A stretch of DNA of 38,870 nt from Actinomycetota bacterium. Lineage in GTDB: Bacteria > Actinomycetota > Actinomycetes > Nanopelagicales > Nanopelagicaceae. A program made the position numbers and the translations under genes. Positions 8,566-18,322 of the stretch are shown here, one piece after another (within the stretch, counting starts at the first letter, position 1; every line of letters starts with the position of its first letter). The stretch covers positions 1 to 38,870 of the forward strand of contig CANFXM010000007.1 of NCBI GenBank assembly GCA_947451045.1, in the 5' to 3' direction. The notes beneath the pieces are model-generated. The model was given only the letters and a program-made list of their open reading frames with translations, had not been told where the DNA came from and did no database searches.

Positions 8566-9273
8566 CTACAAACCACTCACATGGGCAAGCTGACCAATTC
8601 CAGCGGTAATGGCCATACCAAGACAACCACCCAGGATGACTCGAATTGTAGGTATGAGCACTTTAGAGCCGGCAGTTTTTGCGCTGACAATACCCGTAAT
8701 GAGTAGGCCAACAATGGTGAAAAGCACAATGCTCCAAGCTTTTGCTCCTGGAGATGGTGCGAATGCACCTAAGAACGGAATCGTTCCACCCAATATAAAG
8801 CTAATTGCCGATGCTGTTGCTGCTTGTACCGGTCTCGCTTTCGTATGCGGGTGTTGTCCAAGTTCATCACGTAGATGCGCAGCTAAAGGATCTTTAGCAT
8901 GCATTGCTTGCGCGACTTGCATTGCTAATTCTGGAGTAAGTCCACGTTGAATATAAATATGTTGTAATTCAAGAAGTTCGCCTTCGGGATCAATTTCAAG
9001 ATGAGAAATTTCCAAGAGGCGATCAGATTCTTCAATATCATTTTGGGAGCGAACCGAAACATATTCACCAACAGCCATCGACATTGCACCAGCGCTAATG
9101 CCAGCAAGACCAGTTGTAATCAAAAAATTATCTGCTTTTGCTGCAGCTACACCAATCATCAAACTGGCAGTTGCAACTAAGCCATCATTTGCACCTAACA
9201 CTGCAGCGCGCAACCAACCAGCCCTGTGGGTTCGGTGACTAAGGTTTCTTTGGAATACATCCTCGAGTGCCAT
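8566..9273 (-). CDS. VIT1/CCC1-family iron/manganese transporter
   Basis: 235 residues. The N terminus (HRTHRAGWLRAAVLGANDGLVATASLMIGVA) is the signature of the VIT1/CCC1 family, which moves Fe2+ or Mn2+ across membranes. Two membrane segments near residues 20-80 carry GAMSMAVGEYVSVRSQ. A charged cytoplasmic helical part (about 80-145, rich in Glu and His) fits the metal-binding domain. Three further membrane segments complete the protein, giving the usual five. The ATG is only three bases after the lgt stop and its ribosome binding site lies in the lgt coding end, so the gene is likely co-translated with lgt. The direction of transport and the metal cannot be decided here; in bacteria, efflux or detoxification is the common proposal. 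Confidence 0.9.
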   Translation of the reverse strand: MALEDVFQRNLSHRTHRAGWLRAAVLGANDGLVATASLMIGVAAAKADNFLITTGLAGISAGAMSMAVGEYVSVRSQNDIEESDRLLEISHLEIDPEGELLELQHIYIQRGLTPELAMQVAQAMHAKDPLAAHLRDELGQHPHTKARPVQAATASAISFILGGTIPFLGAFAPSPGAKAWSIVLFTIVGLLITGIVSAKTAGSKVLIPTIRVILGGCLGMAITAGIGQLAHVSGL

Positions 9274-9276
9274 GTT

Positions 9277-10089
9277 TTAGAGCCTACCCGATGGTCGAGC
9301 TAATCGCTTATATGTCAGGAGTGCAAAGGCTCCCACGAGGATACTTACCCATACATTTATACGAAGTCCTGCAAATGTATGGGCTTGGTCAATACGAATG
9401 ATCTCGATGAAAAATCGTCCCAAACAATAACCAGCAATATATAAAGAAAAGAGCTGACCTGGTTTCGCGCGACTTCCCCAGCTAATCAAAATAATTGCTA
9501 ATGCAATACACCAGAGTGATTCATAGAGAAAAGTCGGGTGGAAGCTTTCGTATTGCGCATAACCATTTGGCCGATATGACAGGGGAACTTTGAGCGCCCA
9601 TGGTGCATTCAAGGGCCTGCCAAATAATTCGATATTAAACCAGTTACCAAATCGACCTATAGCTTGAGCAAATAACACACCAGGTGCAAGTGCATCTAAG
9701 AAATACCCAAAATGTGGCAGTGTGACTTTTTTAGCTAACACTCGATAGCGAAGATAAGCAACATAGGCACCTAAAGAAATTGCACCCCAGATTCCCAAAC
9801 CACCGTTCCAAATTTTAAGTGCATCAAGTGGATGTCCACCCAATCCGAAATATGCATCAGGTGAAGTTATGACATGGTAAAGACGTCCACCAATAATTCC
9901 AGCAGGAACTGCGTAGATCGCAACCTCAGAAACAACTGATTTTGTATTTTCACCATGACGAACAAAACGCTTATCACCCAACCAGATTGCAAGAATGATT
10001 CCTAGGATTATGCAGAGGGCATAGAAATGGAGAGTAAACGGCCCAATACTCAACTCCGAAATACTCGGAGAAGGTATTGAGCGAATCAT
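9277..10089 (-). CDS. lgt: Prolipoprotein diacylglyceryl transferase
   Basis: 270 residues with about seven membrane segments. Lgt transfers diacylglycerol from phosphatidylglycerol to the lipobox cysteine of prelipoproteins at the outer face of the membrane, the first step of lipoprotein maturation. The Lgt signature is clear: PAGIIGGRLYHVI, then LFAQAIGRFGNWFNIELFGRPLNAPW, and the late YCLGRFFIEIIRIDQ. The ATG lies 4 bases after the dsbA-like stop. It is placed downstream of trpA, as in other Actinobacteria. The partner enzyme LspA is encoded 15 kb away in this window. Confidence 0.96.
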   Translation of the reverse strand: MIRSIPSPSISELSIGPFTLHFYALCIILGIILAIWLGDKRFVRHGENTKSVVSEVAIYAVPAGIIGGRLYHVITSPDAYFGLGGHPLDALKIWNGGLGIWGAISLGAYVAYLRYRVLAKKVTLPHFGYFLDALAPGVLFAQAIGRFGNWFNIELFGRPLNAPWALKVPLSYRPNGYAQYESFHPTFLYESLWCIALAIILISWGSRAKPGQLFSLYIAGYCLGRFFIEIIRIDQAHTFAGLRINVWVSILVGAFALLTYKRLARPSGRL

Positions 10090-10093
10090 GTAA

Positions 10094-10762
10094 CTAGCCT
10101 TTTTCGATTACGCTAGCAAAGGCTGCAGCATCAAAATATTGAGTCTTTCGATTGATTTCTTTACCGTTAACAAAGACTGTTGGAGTCGAGTTGATAGTCT
10201 TTTGGGCTCCATCATTTTCAACATTGCCTACCCAAGAAGTGTATTTATTTGAATTTACACACGCTGAGAACTTAGCGGATGCAATTCCGACTGCAACACC
10301 TGATGAATCCAAAACTGTCGAACTCCACTTACCGCTATTTTCAGGTTGTTGATTTTGGTAAAGAAAACGATGGTAAGGCAAGAATTGATTTTCATCAGCC
10401 GCACAAGCCGCTGCATTTGCTAAGAGGACTGAATCAGGACCAATAAATGAAAGAGGATGATAAATAAAAGTTGCCTTTTTAGTTGTAATTAATTTTTCAA
10501 TGTAATCACCATTAAGTTTTTCAAATGCCTGGCACACGGGGCATTGGAAATCTTCCCAAATATCGACTACAGGAACGCCTTTGAGTTCTCCATTGAAAAC
10601 AATTCCATATCCTTGAGCCTTCGATGCGCCATTTGGCAGACTCGCATTCTGGCTAGTTTTATGACTCAATACTGAAAAGAGAACGCCGACAACGAGGACG
10701 AGGGAGACCATTCCAATAACTATGTACTTGGTGACTTTATCTCCACCTGATTGTGTGGCCAT
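10094..10762 (-). CDS. Membrane-anchored DsbA-family thioredoxin-like protein
   Basis: 222 residues. A single membrane segment at about 13-32 anchors the protein, with the rest outside the cell. The domain is DsbA-like, with active site CPVC at 74-77 in the context DIWEDFQCPVCQAFEK. A helical insert follows, and a cis-proline motif (STPTVFVNG) lies near the end. Two further cysteines (AAACAADEN and FSACVNSN) may form a second disulfide. It probably oxidises or isomerises disulfides in exported proteins; the partner is unknown. The start has GAGG about 8 bases upstream. It follows trpA after 71 bases, so it may share the trp transcript or have its own weak promoter. Confidence 0.88.
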   Translation of the reverse strand: MATQSGGDKVTKYIVIGMVSLVLVVGVLFSVLSHKTSQNASLPNGASKAQGYGIVFNGELKGVPVVDIWEDFQCPVCQAFEKLNGDYIEKLITTKKATFIYHPLSFIGPDSVLLANAAACAADENQFLPYHRFLYQNQQPENSGKWSSTVLDSSGVAVGIASAKFSACVNSNKYTSWVGNVENDGAQKTINSTPTVFVNGKEINRKTQYFDAAAFASVIEKG

Positions 10763-10833
10763 TTACATTCCTCGCTTCTAGAGTTTCTTCGTGATTTCAA
10801 AAGATGTCATAGGGTATCGAATCAAAATAGCTT

Positions 10834-11637
10834 TTATCGACCTTCTCGAACGCCTTTCGACAATTCCTTCGCTAATTCAGTGATTGCCTCTAATCCTTGC
10901 GCTTCATCCTCAGCTTCTGCTAAACATTTAATAAATGCTGAACCAACAATTACGCCATCAGCATAGTGAGCTACCTCTTTAGCCTGAACTCGGTTAGATA
11001 CTCCCAGCCCTACCGCTAAAGGCAAGTCAGTCACTTTTCGAACTCGTGCAACAAGATCACCTGCACCAGATGAGATCGAAGTTCTGGTCCCAGTTACACC
11101 CATCAAACTTGCGACATAGACAAAGCCAGAACACTGGGATGTTACTTTTTCTAAACGTCCATCATTAGTGCTAGGTGCAACTACATAGATGCGATTGATT
11201 TTATGCGCATGCGCCGCTTCACTCCATCTCTCAGATTCTTCAATAGTGAGATCTGGTGTAATGACTCCAGAGCCGCCATTTTCAGAAATGGATTGCGCGA
11301 ACTCATCCACTCCATATTTTTCAATTGGGTTCCAGTAAGTCATAACTACTGCGCTAACACCTGCATCGGTTGCGCACTTAAGCGCAGCAAATACATCACT
11401 TGCTCCCGTGCCTTGTGAAAGGGAACGTTCCGCAGCAGCCTGAATAATGGGTCCGTCCATCACTGGATCGCTATATGGAAAACCTATTTCAATGGCATCG
11501 ACTCCACCTGCCACCAGCGCTTTGATTGCTTTGTGGCATCCTTCAATTGATGGAAAGCCAGCAGGAATATAGGCAATAAGAGCTGCGCGATTTTCTGCGC
11601 GCACTTTTGCAAAAAGTTGATCTAAAGATGTTGCCAT
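10834..11637 (-). CDS. trpA: Tryptophan synthase alpha subunit
   Basis: 267 residues, a TIM barrel. It cleaves indole-3-glycerol phosphate to indole and glyceraldehyde 3-phosphate and channels indole to TrpB. The catalytic acids lie in the GVDAIEIGFPYSDP motif (the family Glu49 and Asp60 positions), followed by MDGPIIQAAAERSL. Phosphate-binding GLGVSNR and GVIVGSA motifs are present. The ATG lies two bases after the trpB stop, which indicates coupled translation and equal subunit levels. This is the last tryptophan gene of the his-trp group. Confidence 0.97.
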   Translation of the reverse strand: MATSLDQLFAKVRAENRAALIAYIPAGFPSIEGCHKAIKALVAGGVDAIEIGFPYSDPVMDGPIIQAAAERSLSQGTGASDVFAALKCATDAGVSAVVMTYWNPIEKYGVDEFAQSISENGGSGVITPDLTIEESERWSEAAHAHKINRIYVVAPSTNDGRLEKVTSQCSGFVYVASLMGVTGTRTSISSGAGDLVARVRKVTDLPLAVGLGVSNRVQAKEVAHYADGVIVGSAFIKCLAEAEDEAQGLEAITELAKELSKGVREGR

Positions 11638-11639
11638 TT

Positions 11640-12836
11640 CTATAGTTGTATTCCAAAATATTTAGCCGCAGTCTCTACATCCTTATCGCCACGGCCTGAA
11701 AGATTGATGAGAAGGATTGCATCAGGACCAAGTTCATTTCCAACTTGAATCGCTCCAGCTAGTGCATGAGCAGTTTCAATTGCAGGAATAATTCCTTCAG
11801 TCTTTGAAAGTAGGGCAAATGCATGCATCGCTTGGGCATCCGTAATAGCACGATATTCCGCGCGTCCAATATCATGAAGGTAAGCATGCTCAGGGCCAAC
11901 TCCCGGATAATCCAGACCGGCTGAAATCGAATGTGATTCAACTGTTTGGCCATTCTTATCTTGGAGAACATACGAACGTGTTCCATGAAGAACTCCTGGA
12001 CTGCCACCAGTAATTGTTGCCGCGTGACGTCCAGTCTCAACACCATCGCCACCAGCTTCTAAACCAATCAATCTCACCGAAGTATCTGGAATGAAATCGT
12101 GGAAAATTCCAATTGCATTTGAGCCACCACCTACACACGCTAAAACTGCATCAGGCAAACGTCCTACTAATTCTTGTACCTGAATCTTTGCTTCTTCTCC
12201 AATAATTTTATGAAAATCTCTGACCATCGTTGGGAATGGATGTGGCCCAGCAACAGTTCCGAGTAAATAATGTGTTGTTTCAACATTTGTTACCCAGTCA
12301 CGCATCGCTTCATTAATTGCATCTTTGAGAGTACGTGAACCCGTTGTCACTGGAATAACTTCGGCTCCGAGTATTTTCATTCGTGCAACATTGAGAGATT
12401 GGCGACGCGTATCTTCTTCGCCCATATAAACAACACATTCAAGTCCCATCAGTGCAGCTGCTGTTGCCGCTGCAACTCCATGCTGGCCTGCGCCTGTTTC
12501 TGCAATTATTCTTTTCTTACCCATTCTCTTCGTCAGAAGAGCTTGTCCAAGAACGTTGTTAATTTTATGACTTCCTGTGTGATTGAGATCTTCACGCTTC
12601 AATAAAATACGAGCGCCGCCTGCATGTTCTGCAAATCTTTTTGCTTCCGTCAAAATACTTGGGCGACCCGTGTATGTGAGATGAAGATGTGAAAGTTCGG
12701 CTTGAAAAACTGGATCTTTGAGCGCGCTATTGTGTGCCGCTTCTAATTCTTCGAGTGCCCCAATGAGTGCTTCTGGAACAAAGCGTCCGCCGTAAGGGCC
12801 AAAGTGTCCGAGGATCGTGGACTCGATTTTAGTCAT
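11640..12836 (-). CDS. trpB: Tryptophan synthase beta subunit
   Basis: 398 residues, a PLP enzyme that condenses indole with serine to give tryptophan. The PLP lysine is in the motif [11 protein letters not shown]. The phosphate loop GGGSNAIG and the GAGQHGVA motif of the active site are intact. The start is an ATG nine bases after the trpC stop. No strong Shine-Dalgarno sequence is visible, but TAGACT sits six bases before the ATG and resembles a -10 element, so an internal leaderless start is possible (weak). The length is normal for the TrpB1 type. Confidence 0.97.
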   Translation of the reverse strand: MTKIESTILGHFGPYGGRFVPEALIGALEELEAAHNSALKDPVFQAELSHLHLTYTGRPSILTEAKRFAEHAGGARILLKREDLNHTGSHKINNVLGQALLTKRMGKKRIIAETGAGQHGVAAATAAALMGLECVVYMGEEDTRRQSLNVARMKILGAEVIPVTTGSRTLKDAINEAMRDWVTNVETTHYLLGTVAGPHPFPTMVRDFHKIIGEEAKIQVQELVGRLPDAVLACVGGGSNAIGIFHDFIPDTSVRLIGLEAGGDGVETGRHAATITGGSPGVLHGTRSYVLQDKNGQTVESHSISAGLDYPGVGPEHAYLHDIGRAEYRAITDAQAMHAFALLSKTEGIIPAIETAHALAGAIQVGNELGPDAILLINLSGRGDKDVETAAKYFGIQL

Positions 12837-12845
12837 GAAATAAGT

Positions 12846-13619
12846 CTACCGAGTGCCACGTAATTCACGCATCGCGAGAATTGGATCGGCAGAACGCACC
12901 AGTGCCTCACCCACCAAAATTGCATTTGCTCCATACTCTTGTGCGTATTCCACATCAGAGCGTTGAGATATTCCAGACTCTGCAACCCTGACCATGGACT
13001 CTGGTATTCGCGGCAACAGCTCGGCAAATGCTGCGGGATCAACTTCTAATGTTTTTAGATTTCGAGAATTAATCCCAATAAATTGCGGGGAAATTTCAAG
13101 AGCTCTCTCTAATTCATCGTTGGTGTGAACTTCAACTAGTGCGCTCATACCTAGCTCTCGCGAAAGTTGAAAATAATCATCGAGTTGGTTCTGACTTAGA
13201 GCTGCAACAATAAGTAATACCAGGTCGGCGCCATGTGCGCGCGCTTCTAAGAATTGGTAATCATCGACCATAAAATCCTTGCGCAAAATGGGAATATCTA
13301 CCCGAGCGCGAACCGCATCTAAATCTGAAAGTGAGCCACCGAAGCGACGCCTTTCTGTCAGCACACTTATTGCAGTTGCACCAGCTTCTTCATATTGACA
13401 AGCCAGAGCTGCTGGATCAGTAATTGGTGCAAGCGAACCTTTGCTCGGTGACGAACGTTTTACTTCAGCAATAATAGAAATTTCTGGATTGGAAAAAGCT
13501 CTCTCAACATTTCTTACTGGTGGAGCACTCTCAAGTTCTTCACGAATTTGCGCCAGTGGTAAACGGCGCATTGCTAAATCTTCACGGACGCCTTCAATTA
13601 TCGAATCAAGAACGCTCAC
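12846..13619 (-). CDS. trpC: Indole-3-glycerol-phosphate synthase
   Basis: 257 residues from the GTG start chosen here. The open frame extends 17 codons further upstream, but the family begins with SVLDxIIxGVREDLAxR, and GAGGA lies about 7 bases before this GTG. It converts carboxyphenylaminodeoxyribulose phosphate to indole-3-glycerol phosphate. The KRSSPSKG motif with the catalytic lysine, the central RKDFMVDDYQ and the late VAESGIS motif are all intact. It is a TrpC-only protein, not fused to TrpF; PriA upstream probably supplies the TrpF step. The GTG overlaps the stop of the 57-aa ORF (GTGA). Confidence 0.95.
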   Translation of the reverse strand: MSVLDSIIEGVREDLAMRRLPLAQIREELESAPPVRNVERAFSNPEISIIAEVKRSSPSKGSLAPITDPAALACQYEEAGATAISVLTERRRFGGSLSDLDAVRARVDIPILRKDFMVDDYQFLEARAHGADLVLLIVAALSQNQLDDYFQLSRELGMSALVEVHTNDELERALEISPQFIGINSRNLKTLEVDPAAFAELLPRIPESMVRVAESGISQRSDVEYAQEYGANAILVGEALVRSADPILAMRELRGTR

Positions 13620-13789
13620 TTCTTTTCCTCGAGATCGGTTGGGTCTATCCCTTGATCTAAAGAGTTCCACGGTGTTACGACTCGATCTTTTCGTTCATAA
13701 CGAGTAGAAATTCGAAATCTCTTTCCAATGAGAAGTACGAAGGCAATAACTACTCCGAATGAAATTGCAAGGGATAAAACGTTATTCAT
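13616..13789 (-). CDS. Small single-pass membrane protein coupled between trpE and trpC (57 aa)
   Basis: A 57-residue ORF that is easily missed because of its size. Its ATG overlaps the trpE stop (ATGA) and its TGA stop overlaps the trpC GTG (GTGA), so it fills the gap between the two genes exactly. Residues 5-22 form one membrane segment (LSLAISFGVVIAFVLLIG). A basic stretch follows (KRFRISTRYERKDR), then an acidic tail with the motif WNSLDQGIDPT. The basic side suggests the tail is cytoplasmic. Actinobacterial trp clusters often hold small or membrane proteins of unknown role here (such as TIGR02234 and HGxxPAAW families). I suspect this is a shortened member or analogue, but I cannot confirm that by eye. 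The overlaps on both sides argue strongly that it is translated. No enzymatic motif is seen. Confidence 0.75.
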   Translation of the reverse strand: MNNVLSLAISFGVVIAFVLLIGKRFRISTRYERKDRVVTPWNSLDQGIDPTDLEEKK

Positions 13790-15285
13790 GAAATTGCCTT
13801 CATTGTGTGTGCCGCTGCGATTGCGCCGAGTACTGCCGCTGCCTTATTAATACACTCTTGATTTTCAGATTCTGGATCTGAGTCTGCAACTATTCCGGCA
13901 CCTGCTTGAACATATGCTTTGCCTTCAAATATGAGCGCTGTTCTAATTGCAATGCATGCATCAATATTGCCAGTGAAATCTATGTAACCAATTGCGCCAC
14001 CATAAATACCGCGCCGAGTTGGTTCTAGCTCTTCAATAATTTCCATCGCTCGGGGTTTGGGCGCTCCAGAGAGAGTACCTGCAGGAAATACTGCATAGAG
14101 CGCATCAACAGGTGAAGAATTTTTTGCTAACGTTCCAGTTACAGTCGAAACAATGTGCATTACATGGGAATAGCGTTCGATGTGCATAAAATCTACAACT
14201 TCGACTGTGCCAGGTTCGCAGATTCGCCCTAAATCATTTCGACCCAAGTCCACTAACATCAAATGCTCGGCCCGTTCCTTGGGATCAGCTAATAACTCTT
14301 CAGCCAAGCGATGATCCTCTTCTGGAATGTTGGATCTCTTACGTGTGCCAGCTATGGGGTGAACCATGACTTCTTTATGTTCGCCGCGATTGGTGACTTT
14401 AACTAATGCTTCAGGGCTGGACCCGACAATATTGATCCCGCCATTGAATCTAAACAAATACATATACGGACTCGGATTATGAAGTCGTAGGGCGCGATAA
14501 ACATCGATGGGATCAGCACTGCACTCAGTCGAGAATCTTTGGGAAAGAACAATTTGAAATGCTTCTCCAGCAACAATTTCTTCTTTAGCTTGAAGAATCT
14601 TGTCTTTGTACTCAGCGCTCGACATAGTCGTTTCGACTTTGGGCGCTGCATGCGGATTTATATGTGAGATGGCAGAAGGAATTGATTGAGCAAGTTCCTC
14701 TTCCATCCGATCTAGACGCGCTATTGCAGCATCGTAGGCTTCATCAACTCTCTCAGTACTTCCATCCCAGTTGATTGCATTAGCAATAAGAATAAGTGTG
14801 CCATCACTGTGGTCCATCACTGCTAAATCACTTGTCAACATAAAATTAAGTTCTGGAAGTGGTAAGTCTTTTTTAGAGATTGTAGGCAATTTCTCGAGGC
14901 TTCGAACGCTGTCGTAACCCATGTAACCGACAAGTCCACCTGTCAAAGATGGTAAGCCTTCAATGACCGGAGATTTTAGATGCGCAGCACTCAATCGCAG
15001 AGCTGTAAGAGGTTCCATTCCAGTTGGCGCACCAGCAGGTGGAGTACCTTCCCAAAAAGCTTTTCCATCACGTTCGGTAAGTGTGGTTTCACTTCGCACG
15101 CCGATAAAAGAATATCGCGACCACGCTCCCCCGTGCTCTGCCGATTCAAGCAAAAAAGTGTTTGGCAAATTTTTTGCAAGTTTTCTATAAATTCCAAGTG
15201 GGGTTTCACCATCAGCAAGCAGCTTTCGTGAAACAGGAATTACATTATTAGTGCGTGCATATTCGCGAAACTCTTCGCGATTCAT
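13786..15285 (-). CDS. trpE: Anthranilate synthase component I
   Basis: 499 residues from the ATG chosen here; a TTG one codon upstream is also possible. It converts chorismate and ammonia (supplied by TrpG) to anthranilate. The N-terminal domain carries the LLES motif (FLLESAEHGG), which forms the tryptophan-binding site in feedback-inhibited enzymes, so this enzyme is probably sensitive to tryptophan. The chorismate-binding domain has intact PEALVKV, HPIAGTRKR, and FPAGTLSGAPKPRAMEII followed by YGGAIGYIDF. The ATG overlaps the hisI stop (TGATG). No trpG or trpD is present in this window, so those must be elsewhere. Confidence 0.96.
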   Translation of the reverse strand: MNREEFREYARTNNVIPVSRKLLADGETPLGIYRKLAKNLPNTFLLESAEHGGAWSRYSFIGVRSETTLTERDGKAFWEGTPPAGAPTGMEPLTALRLSAAHLKSPVIEGLPSLTGGLVGYMGYDSVRSLEKLPTISKKDLPLPELNFMLTSDLAVMDHSDGTLILIANAINWDGSTERVDEAYDAAIARLDRMEEELAQSIPSAISHINPHAAPKVETTMSSAEYKDKILQAKEEIVAGEAFQIVLSQRFSTECSADPIDVYRALRLHNPSPYMYLFRFNGGINIVGSSPEALVKVTNRGEHKEVMVHPIAGTRKRSNIPEEDHRLAEELLADPKERAEHLMLVDLGRNDLGRICEPGTVEVVDFMHIERYSHVMHIVSTVTGTLAKNSSPVDALYAVFPAGTLSGAPKPRAMEIIEELEPTRRGIYGGAIGYIDFTGNIDACIAIRTALIFEGKAYVQAGAGIVADSDPESENQECINKAAAVLGAIAAAHTMKAIS

Positions 15286-15632
15286 CAATTTCTTTCCATT
15301 TCAAGCTCTTGGTGAAAACAGGTTACATCTCCCGTGTGGCATGCCGCCCCTACTTGAATAACTTGAAGCAGAAGCGCGTCACCATCGCAATCCAAAGAAA
15401 TTGATTGCACTTCTTGCGTATGTCCTGAAGTCAAACCTTTGACCCATAATTCGTTTCTACTACGAGACCAGTAGGTTGCATTTCCAGTCTTCAATGTAAG
15501 TGAGAGTGACTCTTTGTTCATATATGCCAACATCAAGACTTCATGCGTACTTGAATCTTGCGCGATTGCAGGAATCAATGAATCTGCGTCTTTGAGCAAA
15601 GCAAGGACATCGGCCGAGAGTTCAATTGCCAT
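15285..15632 (-). CDS. hisI: Phosphoribosyl-AMP cyclohydrolase
   Basis: 115 residues, the monofunctional form without a HisE domain. It opens the adenine ring of phosphoribosyl-AMP in histidine synthesis. The conserved start [21 protein letters not shown] and the [18 protein letters not shown] segment are present. The metal site [11 protein letters not shown] and the zinc cysteines (ACHTG and CF) are intact. It lies 14 bases after hisF and its stop overlaps the trpE ATG, which joins the histidine genes to the tryptophan genes. Confidence 0.96.
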   Translation of the reverse strand: MAIELSADVLALLKDADSLIPAIAQDSSTHEVLMLAYMNKESLSLTLKTGNATYWSRSRNELWVKGLTSGHTQEVQSISLDCDGDALLLQVIQVGAACHTGDVTCFHQELEMERN

Positions 15633-15646
15633 AGGTAAATTCTGCC

Positions 15647-16420
15647 TTACTTATCCGCGCTCATGCGCACTGAATAACCCTGTGCATCTAAATAGCGCTT
15701 CACATCACCAATACGATGAACGCCAAAGTGAAATACGCTCGCCGCAAGCAGTGCGTCAGCTCCAGCATCGAGGGCCAGCGCAAAATCCTCTAACGTACCT
15801 GCTCCACCACTTGCGATTAGTGGAACTTTGGAAATGGCACGAACCGCGGTAATCATGCCAATGTCATAACCAGCACGAGTTCCATCTGCATCCATTGAAT
15901 TGAGAAGTATTTCTCCGACTCCTAGCGCAAATGCTTTTTCGATCCATGCGAGAGCGTCGATATCGCTACCTTGACGGCCTCCATGCGTAGTTACTTCAAA
16001 TCCTGATTCTGTATTTGCGCGACGTGCATCAACTGAAAGCACAAGAACTTGTGATCCAAATCGATCTGCAATATCTGCGATGAGTTCGGGCCTAGCGATA
16101 GCCGCTGTGTTAATAGAAACTTTATCCGCACCTGCACGTAATAAACGATCTACATCATCCACACTGCGAATTCCACCACCAACAGTAAGTGGAATAAAAA
16201 CTTGCTCAGCGGTGCGACGTACGACATCAAGTGTCGTTTCTTGATTACTGCTGCTGGCAGAAATATCTAAAAACGTAAGTTCGTCTGCTCCTTCTAGGCC
16301 ATACAAAGCAGCCATTTCAACTGGATCGCCTGCATCGACGAGGTTTGTAAAATTGACTCCTTTTACTACGCGTCCATCAGTGACATCAAGACATGGAATT
16401 ATTCGGATGGACAGTGTCAT
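15647..16420 (-). CDS. hisF: Imidazole glycerol phosphate synthase, cyclase subunit
   Basis: 257 residues, a half-barrel-duplicated TIM barrel. With HisH it makes imidazole glycerol phosphate and AICAR from PRFAR. The catalytic aspartates lie in the N-terminal [12 protein letters not shown] and the central [15 protein letters not shown] and the late [10 protein letters not shown] phosphate-binding motifs are intact. Its ATG overlaps the stop of the HisA/PriA gene (ATGA). Confidence 0.97.
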   Translation of the reverse strand: MTLSIRIIPCLDVTDGRVVKGVNFTNLVDAGDPVEMAALYGLEGADELTFLDISASSSNQETTLDVVRRTAEQVFIPLTVGGGIRSVDDVDRLLRAGADKVSINTAAIARPELIADIADRFGSQVLVLSVDARRANTESGFEVTTHGGRQGSDIDALAWIEKAFALGVGEILLNSMDADGTRAGYDIGMITAVRAISKVPLIASGGAGTLEDFALALDAGADALLAASVFHFGVHRIGDVKRYLDAQGYSVRMSADK

Positions 16421-17142
16421 TTGCCTGATGCCTTGAGTGCTTCCTGTAATGAAAAATTCCCGGCGTATAAAGCTTTACCCACTATCGCACCTTCTACGCC
16501 AATACTTCGCAATTGCGCCAGGCCTTCAATATCTGCAAGTGAAGATATCCCCCCGCTAGCAACAACAGGTTTAGAAGTTGCAGCACAGACTTCTTTGAGT
16601 AATTCAAAATTGGGACCAGCCAGAGTTCCATCTTTGGCGACATCCGTGACAACATAGCGAGCACAACCATTGCGATCTAATCGTTCTAAAGTTTCAAATA
16701 AATTTCCACCCTCTTTAGTCCAGCCTCTGGCTGCTAGAGTATGGCCACGAACGTCTAACCCAACAGCAATACGATCTCCATATTGCGCAATAACTTGCGC
16801 AGTCCAATCTGGGTTTTCAAGCGCTGCAGTACCTAGATTCACGCGAGTACATCCAGTTGCTAGCGCACGCTTCAAAGACTCGTCATCACGAATTCCGCCT
16901 GAAAGTTCTACTTTGATATCAAGGGCTCCAACAACAGCGGCAAGTAATTCACTATTTTCTCCGTGTCCAAATGCTGCATCCAAATCTACGAGGTGTAGCC
17001 ACTCTGCTCCCGCGTTTTGAAACTCTAAAGCTACTTCAAGTGGCGCACCATAAATACTTTCGCGATCAAGCTCGCCTTGCACAAGTCGAACAGCACGACC
17101 ATCTTTGACATCAACTGCTGGTAGAAGTTCTAAGTAACTCAT
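16417..17142 (-). CDS. priA: Bifunctional HisA/TrpF isomerase (PriA)
   Basis: 241 residues, a TIM barrel. HisA isomerises ProFAR in histidine synthesis; actinobacterial PriA also performs the TrpF step in tryptophan synthesis. The catalytic aspartates D11 ([15 protein letters not shown]) and D167 ([10 protein letters not shown]) are present, as is D130 (AVGLDV). R19, R139 and W141 (AARGW) match residues that mycobacterial PriA uses for its dual role. The protein aligns by eye with mycobacterial PriA over its whole length. No separate trpF is visible in the joined his-trp cluster, which supports the dual function. It overlaps its neighbours by ATGA on both sides. Confidence 0.92.
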   Translation of the reverse strand: MSYLELLPAVDVKDGRAVRLVQGELDRESIYGAPLEVALEFQNAGAEWLHLVDLDAAFGHGENSELLAAVVGALDIKVELSGGIRDDESLKRALATGCTRVNLGTAALENPDWTAQVIAQYGDRIAVGLDVRGHTLAARGWTKEGGNLFETLERLDRNGCARYVVTDVAKDGTLAGPNFELLKEVCAATSKPVVASGGISSLADIEGLAQLRSIGVEGAIVGKALYAGNFSLQEALKASGK

Positions 17143-17741
17143 AATGAATTAACCCAATTCTTGATAAGAGCTAATCCAGCACGACCAGATTTTTCGGGAT
17201 GAAATTGAGTTGCACTTACATACCCATCTTCTACGGCTGAAACGAATTTTTCATTGTGGGTGCTCCACGTTGTAAGTTCCCCCACTTCTTTTTTTGCCGC
17301 ATAGGAATGTACGAAGTAAAAAGATTCTCCTTCAACTCCAGCGAAGAGTGTGGAATTTGGCTTAGTCTCAACAGTGTTCCATCCCATGTGCGGCAATATT
17401 GTTGCATTCAATCGAGAAATTTCGCCCTCCCAAATTCCAACACCATCATGAGCTCCACCGTCGGAATGCTCCAGGCCTTTCGAGAAAAGAATCTGCATTC
17501 CAATGCATATGCCCAAAGTAGGGCGTTCTAGTTCCTTTCTTTTGCGAATAATGTGCGCACCATCGATAGCATTCAAACCTTTCATACAGGCAGAAAATGC
17601 ACCGACACCTGGCACTACTAAACCATTGGCTTCGATTGCTTTATTGAAATCCGAGGTTAGAAAAACATTATCTGAGGCTGTTGCAAATGCCCGTTCTGCC
17701 GAACGAAGATTTCCGGAACCATAATCAAGAATCGCGATCAA
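17139..17741 (-). CDS. hisH: Imidazole glycerol phosphate synthase, glutaminase subunit
   Basis: 200 residues, a class I glutamine amidotransferase that supplies ammonia to HisF. The start [14 protein letters not shown] and the oxyanion region VPGVGAF are typical. The nucleophile cysteine is in LGICIGMQ, and the histidine/glutamate pair is in TQFHPEKSG. The start codon is a TTG that overlaps the hisB stop (TTGA), with AAGG about seven bases upstream. No ATG or GTG would give the conserved N terminus, so the TTG is probably real. Confidence 0.95.
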   Translation of the reverse strand: MIAILDYGSGNLRSAERAFATASDNVFLTSDFNKAIEANGLVVPGVGAFSACMKGLNAIDGAHIIRKRKELERPTLGICIGMQILFSKGLEHSDGGAHDGVGIWEGEISRLNATILPHMGWNTVETKPNSTLFAGVEGESFYFVHSYAAKKEVGELTTWSTHNEKFVSAVEDGYVSATQFHPEKSGRAGLALIKNWVNSL

Positions 17742-18322
17742 AGAGAACCTTTTGTCGATGGGATACCTGATACGCGGCCATCGAGTGAAACAGCATCACG
17801 AAGTGCACGCGCAACTGCTTTGAATTGCGCTTCAAAAACATGGTGCGCATTTCGACCTTCGAGCACTCGAATATGTAGAGCTATATGTGCCTCTGCAACA
17901 ATTGATTCCCAAATATGTTTGCCAAGTGTTGTGTCAAATGTTCCAATGAGTTCGACAATTTCTGGTTGACGATGAACTAGGTATGCTCGACCTGAAAGAT
18001 CTACCGCTGCTTGTACGAGAACTTCATCGAGAGGGACCATCGAATCACCAAAGCGACGAATTCCAGCTTTATCACCGAGTGCTTCACGCAGTGCTTGTCC
18101 AAATGCAAGGGCGGTATCTTCAACGCTGTGGTGTGAGTCAACATCGATATCACCAGTTGTCTTGATTGTTAGATTGAAACCGGAATGCTTACCAAGTTGA
18201 GACATCATGTGATCGAAGAACGGAACCCCCGTATCAACAGAGATGCTTCCATCTCCATCGAGATTTAGTTCTACGAGAACATGGGACTCTTTAGTTTTAC
18301 GTTCTACTCTGGCTTTTCTCAT
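17738..18322 (-). CDS. hisB: Imidazoleglycerol-phosphate dehydratase
   Basis: 194 residues, the monofunctional dehydratase without the phosphatase domain. It converts imidazole glycerol phosphate to imidazole acetol phosphate. The two-metal site motifs are clear: [21 protein letters not shown], and the late [15 protein letters not shown]. The ATG overlaps the hisC stop (ATGA). The histidinol-phosphatase must be a separate enzyme that is not in this window. Confidence 0.97.
   Translation of the reverse strand: MRKARVERKTKESHVLVELNLDGDGSISVDTGVPFFDHMMSQLGKHSGFNLTIKTTGDIDVDSHHSVEDTALAFGQALREALGDKAGIRRFGDSMVPLDEVLVQAAVDLSGRAYLVHRQPEIVELIGTFDTTLGKHIWESIVAEAHIALHIRVLEGRNAHHVFEAQFKAVARALRDAVSLDGRVSGIPSTKGSL

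Noticed and set aside
13620-13670. Upstream extension of trpC
   Set aside because: It overlaps the 57-aa ORF by 51 more bases, and the extra residues do not fit the TrpC family start.
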